From Nipponacmea schrenckii (taxonomy: Eukaryota > Mollusca > Gastropoda > Lottiidae), in NCBI GenBank assembly GCA_030562195.1, contig CM060200.1, forward strand, positions 20,561,023-20,625,022: a stretch of DNA of 64,000 nucleotides, read 5' to 3'. The notes below the pieces were generated by a model, which was not told the DNA's origin, searched no databases, and worked only from the letters and a program-made list of their open reading frames with translations. A program made the translations under genes and the position numbers. Positions 48,795-60,700 of this stretch are shown piece by piece (positions within the stretch are counted from its first letter, which is position 1; the number at the start of each line of letters is the position of its first letter).

Positions 48795-51700
48795 ATGGTT
48801 CCCATGTCGTTTCTGACATATTTGATCGTATTGTATTATTTAATGTGTCAAGTATGGATTACTGATGCGGAGGATAGCCGAGCAAAGCGAAGTAAGTTTT
48901 GAACATTTTTATAATTCCTTTAGACTAAATTATTGTCATGCCTGTATATAGCTGTATTCAGATGCCTCTTTTCACTGCTTTAGTTTGTTTCGATGGCTGC
49001 TTCCAGAAATTTTAAAAATGCATTTTTCACTATCAAATATCCTTGTTTTGAAAATCAATTTGACCATTTTAAAAATGTTTTAGTGTTTAAAGCAAACCAT
49101 ATATAACCACAAACGAATTGGGCTCATGTAAAAAAGAACAACATCTTCAGAAATATTGATCAAAGTGAAAGCCAAACATATCCCGTACGAACGTTTCGAA
49201 ACTTTTGAAAGATCATAACATGAAATGAAATATCTTAATTTTCTAAAATAAAATCTGCGTCAGTTATCGCCCAGGTTTATAATTTTATAGTTTTATTTCA
49301 ATTTTCATTGAGACAAATTCTTTTAAAACGTTTACTAAACCTAAAACGATTTGAGCCAATTCGATTGAGATCGAAATTATGACAAGCCTTCATTTTGATC
49401 ATCTAATTTTTTCCTAGTTGCATTACACTTTTCAGAAAGAGAATCAGACGTTTTGTTCGTTCAGAATGAAATAAAAACGTGTATAATATAGGACAACTAT
49501 CACTGAAGATGTAATTAATATCGGTATTACGTAAATCTTAATATTCGGCATTATACACAGGAAACATAAAGGTATCTTAAAAATACCCTGACAAACTTTA
49601 GTATCTATAGATATTGTAAACTGCTGAACCAAGGTTTTTACGTAGAGGATCATCCTAAAAATAAACAAAATAGTGAAGTTTATTTATTTATGAAAATATA
49701 GTATAGTATTTATGAACTTATGAATTAAAAGATTATAAAAGTATATTCATAGGGCTTAAGTATAATAATCTACAGCGATGCACTTGAATTTGTAGGTTTA
49801 CTACTGGCACGTATCAAACAATAATATGGACTGTAAGCAATTAATTCCTGGCTCAGATCACCCCATGTTACAGGGCAAGGTATAGTCCGTCTTCATTAGC
49901 CAAATCCATTTTATTTCCAAACAGGTGTGCTATCGAGTAAGTTTTCTAGATAATATTCAAGTTACCCGTTATTTAAACAATAAATTTGTTTAATATTCAC
50001 ATACACTTGTTATAAGTTATTTTATGATTAAATTTAGTACAATTAAGTTCATTTAAGTAAAATAGTAAAATTTATGTGTTTAGTAGTGTTTCAAGAAATA
50101 CTTAATAAGTAGTTTTGTGCTCATAAATAGTTTAATGATTTTGGTACAGTAATATTTAAATAATTTTGTGTTCAGTAATAGTTCAGTTTTAAAACAATGT
50201 GCTCTGAACTTTGTGTTCACTAATAGTGAACGGATATTGATTTAGTAAAATGAGTTTGTGTTCTGTGATAACTTCTATTTATATTCTATAATAGTTTAGA
50301 TTATGTAAGAGTTCAATAAATTTGTGTTAAGTAATAATGATAATAATGTTTAAATCATCAGGAATAGTACAACAGGGCATTGTGTCTAGTTCTGAGTTCC
50401 AGCTGAGAAAATTCAGATTATGTTCAAATAAATAATGCCATTGAAATAGTTTCTATTCAGTAATTGTAAATTGGCTTTTTGTTTGGTGGTACTTCAAATA
50501 TATCAAACACGTTTTTGTGTTCAATGATGATTCAGAGATTCTATTCTCTGTAACATAAGGATTACGTGTTCTTGTGTCTTGTGTGCACAAAGTGCTATTT
50601 TACTAAATTATTCTAACAGTATAGTATGACATGATGGTATATCTAAAAGATACGAGTACCATGAATGTTAATTAGTATATTAATATCATCATCGTCTGTT
50701 GATGAGTACAGATAACAGTAATATCCCATATACCATACTATTTTTATATAACTAGACACTTTTATGTTTTAGTCTTTTATACCCTATAATAAACACAACA
50801 ATTAACTTCGTGTGGTCAATTGTCTTGTCACCCATAAAAACACTTCCGGCAAAATTGATGACGTCATTTTCCACAAAGTAGATGAAAAGCGAAACTGAAG
50901 TGTGAGTATTTTTAGGGCAAAATTAAGTATTAAGTCTTCTGTAACAACTGAAAGATTTGAAAGATTTTGTTAGTTAAATGCCACAATGATTGTTAGGTTG
51001 AAATCTAATGCAAAAGCTTATTTCATTGACATTGTAATGTTACTGTGCGGTCGTATTGTGGGGTTGTACTGTATCATTGGTGATGAATGAAGATTTGATA
51101 GATGTTATTAGACAGTAAGATTTATCTAATTAGGCCATCAGTAATTATCGACTTAAATAAATAAATAAGTTTATTATTTTATGATTTGATGGTGTCTATC
51201 GTACTTTATGACACTGCTGCAATTCCAATCTGTACTATAATATTACATCACTGGCATTGTCTCCTCTAAACACGATGAAGGAGCATCTTCTTCCACCAAC
51301 AAAACACCTTCTTCCACAAACCAGACGCTTTCTTTCACAAGCCAAACAACTTCTTCCACAAACTAGACGCTTTCTTTCACAAGCCAAACACCTTCTTCCA
51401 CAAACCAGACGCTTTCTTTCACAAGCCAAACACCTTCTTCCACAAACTAGACGCTTTCTTTCACAAGCCAAACACCTTCTTCCACAAACCAGACGCTTTC
51501 TTTCACAAGCCAAACACCTTCTTCCACAAACCAGACGCTTTCTTTCACAAGCCAAACACCTTCTTCCACAAACCAGACGCTTTCTTTCACAAGCCAAACA
51601 CCTTCTTCCACAAACCAGACGCTTTCTTTCACAAGCCAAACACCTTCTTCCACAAACTAGACGCTTTCTTTCACAAGCCAAACACCTTCTTCCACAAACC

Positions 51701-54700
51701 AGACGCTTTCTTTCACAAGCCAAACACCTTCTTCCACAAACCAGACGCTTTCTTTCACAAGCCAAACACCTTCTTCCACAAACCAGAGCTTTTTTTAACA
51801 AATTTCCTTAAAAATATTTCAACATTTTTCTTGCACAAACCAGACATTTTCATTCAATAAACCAGACACTTTTTTGCCTACAAACCAGACACTTTTTTCC
51901 ATAACGATTGAAACAAATTTTTAAAAAAAAAACAAAAACTAATTTTTAAAATAAAACAGTGATCGATCTTTGCCTACAGAGTCAAACCATTTAGCATTGA
52001 CTTTTATCGGATTACTGTACGCACATACTTATTATATGTAACGATTGGTAACGAATAATTAAGTATCTATTTAATTTTATTGGAAAGAATTATGTATGGG
52101 AATGTTTATTTAAAATATTTCTGGTAAAAATATTCAACATATTTTGAATAATATGCCTACGTTCATTTGAATTTCGTTGAATTCAATTAAAATGTAAACT
52201 ATTTTGGCCTAAGGGTATAGTCAACTAGGCTACTTTTGTATTTATTGATTTCTACGATTGATAATATAATTTTTAAACTATTTATTTGTGTGTGTCACGC
52301 ATGGCTAAGATTGTGATAAATATAAATGATAGTAATAACAATTATTTTCATAATTATGATGGTGACGACGACGACGATGATGGCGAGTATGATGATGACG
52401 AGGATGATGTGATGATGACGATCATCATACCTTCAAATCATTATGATGTGGTGCTCAATTTCGATTTTTGTCTATCGATATGAATTAATATACAGACAAA
52501 ACTGATCACTTGATTAATGCTGCAACTAATCATCAAATACTTTTCAACATATTGAAGCACAGAAATCCAGCAACAATTCAACATTGATAAGGACGAAGAT
52601 CCTTATTTAAAATGATGTATTTATCGCAAAATTATCATTATGATATTACATGTATTTAAACTGTGAACGATGGGCCGACTGCATGATGACTACATTGGTC
52701 AACGTGCCAAATTAACTTGAATTTTTCTCTTGGTAAAGTATTCAATTTAAAAAAAATACAGTGAAAGGTAAATAAAATCGACCATTATGATCGACTCAAT
52801 AAAGGCACTGAAATTATATTGAGATACCTTTTTATGTAGACGTGCAATATAACAACATTTATATTTTATTTAATCTTTTACTTAAGTAAAAACATGAAAC
52901 TAATAAACTTGATGTCGTATACTATAACAGTGGTATGCTACACAGACGTACTACAACTGGTGCTTTTGAAGGAGTCGGGAATTGAAATGAACATAAGAGT
53001 TTCTGTTACTGTTAATTAGATATCATTTCCACTTCGTTTTGCATTCCGGCTAATGGTCCTTTGTATGCACAGCATGTATTTTTGGACCCTGGGTTCTTCC
53101 AAGCCGGTGAGTCCATGAACCCACTCTCCTTGTAGGAATAAGGTCATAGATATTCAAAATGCCATGTGATTTTCAAACCATAAATCAACACGTTCCAATA
53201 TGAAGTTTGTTTTGTAAACATGAACACACTCCTTACGAAGTTTTGACGTATCTTTCATAAAAATTCTAGTCGTATATTTTCGATTCACATTTACTATTTC
53301 ACGTGCAATTGTTAATATATTGGAAACAAGTTATGATATACATGTAATAAAATAAATTCAAACTTTGTGATAATTGAAATCGGAAATAACTTAACCATTT
53401 GTATACGTTTAACAGTCCATCTTTAACATAAAATGATATGAAATATATAGGCTTGTAACGTACATGAGGGTGAACGTGTGTGTGCGGTCTGGGAAGACGA
53501 GTTGTTTATAATAATTCAAGGAATGTATCTGATACTCATATTAACTAGACAATAATTGCAGCCAGATTGAAAAGTTGGAATATAAAAGCAAAGTCTGATC
53601 TCTACTCGAAACTTATAATAATGTTAATATGTTTTGTATGGAGAGAATATGTAGGGTAGGGTAGATTAGACGGTGTTTGACAGGTGTTATTTGCTGGTTC
53701 TAGTCCTCTTCTTGTAGTTTACGTGTTTTTCTATCGTGTTGAAGGTTTATTAGAAAGAAACAAACTGTACACATATTGCAAATATTGGAAATTGTTTTTG
53801 ATTATTTCCTTATTTTTGTACCGTGTGGGTTTGAGTAAATAACGAAAGGTTTTGGCGTAGGAGTTGTGTTTTTTTTTGGTAGAGATTTTGTTTTAAACAA
53901 TTGCATTTGAACCGATCTATGCTTATTATTAATTTTTCCACTATTTTGTCTGCAGTGTGTTATTTATGTGTCAAAACAAACAAATATCCTACTTTCAGTC
54001 GTTTATTAACAATAAAATCCAAAAACACTAACAAATTCCGAAAAGGTCATAGGTAAAACAGTTCTAAATGGGCACAAAACTTTAATGACAGACATTACTT
54101 AAACGAAACTACGTATGGGTCTTTGTTGAATATAACATATCTGAATGTCGGTCCGATTTAATCGTTTAAGAATATTAGTTGAAGCAAAACTCATCCACAA
54201 CAGTGTTATTTCCAGATTCAATTAGCCGCCCCAAAGGAAAACAAAAAACATAACAACGATACCCGGCTTATGAAACACTTTACTCGCATTGATATCAATT
54301 CAAAAGCCTTTACTATTTTCACCTTTTTCAACCCGGTTTGCCTTTGTCAGTGATACAAGTCTGAGGTACTGACTTGGAAAAGCGTCTAGTAATTCGGTTG
54401 GGACAATTGACCGAGGTTCCGTGTGTTACAGGCTGTGTACAGATCCCTCGACATTTGGAAATTGATAATAAAAAATAGAGTAGGAAAATATCGCAGTCTT
54501 GGCAATATTTCCCTCTTTGCATACTGCATGGTGTCGTCCGTCTCCATCATCTAATAGGTGCAGAAGAGTAGGACGTAAAACTCATTCATTTCTATTTACC
54601 ATATTCATTGAAAATAAAGAAGGTAACTAGCTGGACTACTTCATCACGAACAGATAATTATTAATAATATTCTAGTAGATAGACAAGAATTTGTTAGGAG

Positions 54701-57700
54701 AAAGAAAAAGTATATGTTTGCAACAAAAAAAACAAAAAAATACTATGCTTTATGTTTCAAGGAAAAGTTAAATTAGGAAAACAAAAAATTCTTCGCTCGT
54801 CTGTTATTATAGATGACATAATTATGATTGATTCAAGGTTTAAAGTGAACTAACTTGAACTTGAGGATTCGATTAGATTTGCTAATTTAACTGTTGTTTA
54901 ACCTTAAAAATTAATTTTTATTCCCTTTAAATCAGAAATGATCTATATAAATCTGTTAACACTCGAGAACCATCGACTTCCATGTAATTTGTCTACTTAT
55001 TATATACAAATGTCTATTAAATTGTTTTCAACGAGTTTCTAAATGTGTGGTAACGAGCCGTCAAAATGTTTTGTTTACATTTGATATATATTTCATCAGT
55101 ACATTACGAACCACGTGCCGCTTCTTCGCTTGATATTGATATTGAGGTATCGAACTTGCATAATTTTCATTTCAAATATTCGATTTAAATACGGATACCT
55201 TGTCCTTGACATAAAACACCTATGTTTTGTTCTTATTTCATCGGATTACATTGACTTTTCTATGTTCAGAGCACTGTCTCTCCTTTAAAAATCTTGTTTT
55301 GTGATTTGCATCGATATTGATCTCTTGTGAATATTTCTCATGGTGTGAATATTGAACTAAGTATTAAATAGTTGTCTCTTGTGAATATTTAACTTAGTAG
55401 TAAATAGTTGTCTCTTGTGAATATTGAACTCAGTATTTAATAATTGTCTCTTGTGAATATTGAACTCAGTAGTAAATATTCGTCTCTTGTGAATATCGAA
55501 CTTAGTTATAAATAGTTGTCTCTTGTGAATATTGAATTCATAATTAAATAGTTGTCTCTTGTGAATATTGGACTCGGTAGTAAATAGTTGTCTTCTGTGA
55601 ATATTGAACTCGGTAGTAAATGTTTTGTTCTTATGTATTCATCGGATTACATTGACTTTTCTATGTTCAGAGCACTGTCTCTCCTTTAAAAATCTTGTTT
55701 TGTGATTTGCATCGATATTGATCTCTTGTGAATATTTCTCATGGTGTGAATATTGAACTAAGTATTAAATAGTTGTCTCTTGTGAATATTGAACTCAGTA
55801 TTTAATAATTGTCTCTTGTGAATATTGAACTCAGTAGTAAATATTCGTCTCTTGTGAATATCGAACTTAGTTATAAATAGTTGTCTCTTGTGAATATTGA
55901 ATTCAGTATTAAATAGTTGTATCTTGTGAATATTGGACTCGGTAGTAAATAGTTGTCTCTCGTGAATATTGAATTCGATAGTAAATATTGGTCCTTTGTG
56001 AATATTGAACTTAGTAGTAAATAGTTGTCTCTTGTGAATATTGAATTCAGTATTAAATAGTTGTCTCTTGTGAATATTGAATTCGATAGTAAATATTGGT
56101 CTCTTGTGAATATTGAACTCGGTAGGAAATATTGGTCTCTTGTGAATATTGAATTCGATAGTAAATAGTTGTCTCTTGTGAATATTGAATTCGATAGTAA
56201 ATATTGGTCTTTTGTGAATATTGAACTCGGTAGTAAATATTGGTCTCATTGTGAATATTGAACTTTGATAGTAAATAGTTGTCTCTTGTGAATATTGAAT
56301 TCGATAGTCGGTAGTAAATATTTGTCTCTTGTGAATATTGAACTCGTAGTAAATATTTTTGTCCTGTTAATATTGAACTCGATAGTAAATATTGGTCTCT
56401 TGTGAATATTGAATTCGGTAGTAAATATTGGTCTCTTGTGAATATTGAACTCGGTAGTAAATATTGTCTCTTGTGAATATTGAACTCGGTAGTAAATATT
56501 GGTATCTTGTGAATATTGAATTTGTAGTAAATAGTTGTCTCTTGTGAATATTGAATTCGATAGTAAATAGTTGTCTCTTGTGAATATTGAATTCGTAGTA
56601 AATATTGTCTCTTGTGAATATGAACTCGATAGTAAATATTGTCTCTTGTGAATATTGAACTCGGTAGTAAATATTGGTCTCTTGTGAATATTGAATTCGG
56701 TAGTAAATATTGGTCTCTTGTGAATATTGAACTCGGTAGTAAATATTGGTCTTGTGAATATTGAATTTCGATGGTAAATATTAGTCTATTGTGAATATTG
56801 AACTTGATAGTTAATATTAGTCTATTGTGAATATTGAACTTGATAGTCAATATTAGTCTATTGTGAATATTGAACTTGATAGTTAATATTAGTCTATTGT
56901 GAATATTGAACTTGATAGTTAATATTGTCTATTGTGAATATTGAACTTGATAGTTAATAGTTGTCATACTTGTGAAATAATTGAACTCATTAGTAAATAT
57001 TAGTCTATTGTGAATATTGAACTCTAGAAGTAAATAAGTTTATTGTGTTAATATTGAACTTGAGTAGTCAATATTGGTCTATTGTGAATATTGAACTAGA
57101 AAGTAATATAAGTTTTGTCTTGACTTGTGAGTCAATGATTTCTATGGTGAATATAACTTTAGTCTATATGTGGAATATTGAACTTGATAGTAAATATAAG
57201 TTTATTGTGAATATTGAACTTGATAGTCAATATTAGTCTATTGTGAATATTGAACTTGATAGTTAATATAAGTCTATTGTGAAATATTGAACTTGATAGT
57301 CTAATATTAGTCTATTGTGAATATTGAACTTGATAGTTAATATATGTCTATTGTGAATATTGAACTTGATTGTTAATATTAGTCTATTGTGAATATTGAA
57401 CTTGATAGTTAATATAAGTCTATTGTGAATATTGGACTTGATAGTAAATATAAGTCTATTCTGAATTTTCAACTCGATAGTAAATATAAGTCTCTTTTGA
57501 ATATTGAACGCGATAGTTAATATTGGTCTATCTTTTCTAGTTATTAAATTGAAATGATATTTCAAATGAATATAATATATTGGTTTATTTTGGATCTTTT
57601 ACTGCAGAATCAATTGCTTTGATTGTTCAATCGATGTTATCGATCAGGTAGTGTAAAGGGCTTAGCTTAGTAGACTAAAATCACTAATACATTTTCAAAA

Positions 57701-60700
57701 TAGGGAATGTTATTGACAAGGTTAAGAAGGCTATGAATATCTAAATGACACTGTTCGCTATATCATATTTGTTGTTGATACAGGCTATATTTCAAATCTC
57801 TTCTATTTGTCATTGTTGTAAGCGGTAGTGAGTGAAATTTAAAGCTAAATACACAAGACAAGTTTAGAAATTGACAGTTATTTATGATCTGTATTGACCA
57901 ATCTATTCAGTTATTGACACTCCTTTAACGTTACAGTGTCTGTGGACAGAATGGTGTGCAAGTTAAATTTAAAGTTGGGATAGCCAGAATATAAGCATTG
58001 GGTCTTGGCAAAATTATACCATCGATACTACGATCAGCATTGAATTGAGTGTTAATCTGTTAAGTTGTAGATTTTGTTTTGAAATATTGATATTTTTCTC
58101 TCAAAAAGTCGTTGAGAGTTGCTTTAAATAAAATATTTACAAGCGTCACATTAGGTTTTTGTATCTTTTTGTGTATTGTTGGTGTTAATTCACAAGCTCA
58201 TATGATCTAAAAATCTCCGGTTTGTCCAATAGTATATCAACCTGAAATCGTCTTGAATCCCTCCTTTAATTACGAGGTTATGACAGTATAATATAGGTTA
58301 TAGCACGTTATAATTATATAGCGTATGATAACGAAAAATTATAGTTTAACACAATATTGTCATAGTAAATATAATACCAATGTTATATATATATTATAAT
58401 AATAATCATTATAATTATCATGTCAGAATGATATTAACTGACATCTACCTTATAAATTAAAGGAATCATTACTTGGAATTCCGATATATTCATAATTTTG
58501 TCTATCATCATCAATGACGACCTATGCATGTACTGAATTTTTCTTTATACTAATGTTTATTGGTTTGAAATTACTATTACTATTTCGTTATTTTCAAAGT
58601 TTCCAGTTTATTATTTTCATCATAAGGATTGATCAACCTTAAAGATTGAGCATCTTTTCCATACACTTTAACATTTGTAATTACTACCAAACTCAAAATC
58701 TTTATCACATCACGGTACTCAACTTTCTCATTTTCCGGATTTATTTTGACCCTACATTGGTAAGAAGTCTCTCTATAAACACTATCAGCGTTTGAATATT
58801 TCAGATACAGTAGAAACAGAATAAGCTAAACTATGATTTTTCCAAAATCAAAATCGAAAATTATCAAGTTTGTGCTTGTTTTGCCCGTGATTTATAAACA
58901 TAGTTTGCATTAGAAAAGACGAAAAAAGAATCACTATAAATTTGATAAATCTCCAAATACGATTTTTTAAAAACTTAATATATATTTATTTATTCCATAT
59001 CAAAATCTCTTATAGACCATTTGCATTAATTAAATAGGGTCACTATCGATATCAGGCCTATCTGGTAAAGGTACCTTAATTGGAAATAGATTGCATATTT
59101 TCAGACATTGATTATAACATTTGGAACCGTTTTATGTTCTTAAATAGTTGACTGAAATTATTATTGAAAGAATAATAGTTTTTGTCCAAGACGACAAAAA
59201 ATGAACTATTTTCAACAAATTTTACAATTGAAGGGAAATAACTTCTACTCCGTAGAATATTTCAATATTAGACATTTTATGGAAGTTGCAAATTTAATAT
59301 ATCTAAAGAATATGCCAATATCTACCTTTATCTGAGTTGTTACTTAGCATGGTTACTGCACATATAAATATTTTGTTTTTGAAACACTTTCTAGCATGGA
59401 TAATTTAATATTTTAAACATATGGTTAAACGGTTATATAAACTCTTTATGTGTATCGGGGGCACTGATATCATCAATATACGCACTCCCTCTGTTCTGTG
59501 GTTCCTGTAATACCTAATTAAGTGTCCCCGAAACACACAAAGATAGCTTGTCAGGCTTATGATATACGGCCACGGCATCATTGAATTTGAATAAAAACTT
59601 GTCACTGATTTTCAATATTGATTCGATCCTTGGGTTATAAGAATCTCTCAGACACACTCAGACACTTTCAAAATCCGTCAAGATTTGCACATTGTGGAGT
59701 GTTTACGAGCATTTCATTAACAAGGGCAAAACCCATACCAACTACTAAATGTTTTGATTTCGCAGATTTTCACTACAGTTAATCGCACAATATTTTCGGG
59801 GGATAACAAATACTCATGCGGACCGACCGACATGGCTTACGGCAATATACACTCCATATTTCATGTGGGCGTATGAAAAGTTTACAATACCTTTAACAAG
59901 ATATTATAGGGACGATTGATGATAAACTAATAATTTACGAATTATCCGTTCAAGGGAAACAACCCCAACGTCCCAGGAAAAGAAATATTTCACATCGTGT
60001 ATATACAGAAAATACAGCACAATACAATAGATCTCACAGATAATGCAATGACGGATGATAAATCCTATATTAGACGTTATTTATAATGTTCTTTTAATTG
60101 ATAAAAGACACATAACAAAATTATTAACTTTTGTAGATGCAAAGGTCCATAATAAAAAATTCAGATTATTCTTTTATAGATTCTCCAGTCAAAAATGTGA
60201 TTACTTCAATCGGTTTATCCGTTTTGTCTTTCAAGGTCTGGTACCTTGTACTCGTGATTGTGCTAGTTGTTTTCCAATCAGCGGTCGTATATGATTGTTT
60301 CAATCCATTTTATCATTTCAGGTGTGATATCTTGTCCTGTGGTTGTACTGTTGTTCTCCAATCACGGTTGTACGTGATTGTTTCAATCCGTTTTATCATT
60401 TCAGATGTGATATCTCGTCCTCGTGGTTGTGCTAGTTGTTTTCCAATCAGCGGTCGTATGTGATTGTTTCAATCCGTTTTATCATTCAGGTGTGATATCT
60501 TGTCCCGTGGTTGTACTGTTATTCTCCAATCACGGTTGTATGTGTATTTATTTTTCAATCGGTTTTATCATTTCAGGTGTGATATCTTGTCCTCGCGGAT
60601 GTGCTAGTTGTTCTCCAGTTAATGGTTGTGTGACGTGTGAATCGCAGTATTTTATGTTTCTATATAGACAGAATATACGTCAGATTGGTATTTGTACACC

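Noticed and set aside
49835..49910. Possible fourth SINE fragment (GTCCGTCTTCATTAGCC)
   Set aside because: The match is about 17 bp with poor surroundings, too short to claim.
51235..51811. Long open frames on both strands (about 185 codons)
   Set aside because: They consist wholly of a 42-bp tandem repeat with no start context, splice sites or protein homology; the unit length keeps the frame open by itself.
52286..52483. Asp-rich open frame
   Set aside because: Translation of a GAY simple repeat with no gene context.
55758..56850. Minus-strand open frames of 163 and 265 codons
   Set aside because: Both are translations of the 36-bp minisatellite (repeated FNIHKR and YYRIQYSQET) in two frames.
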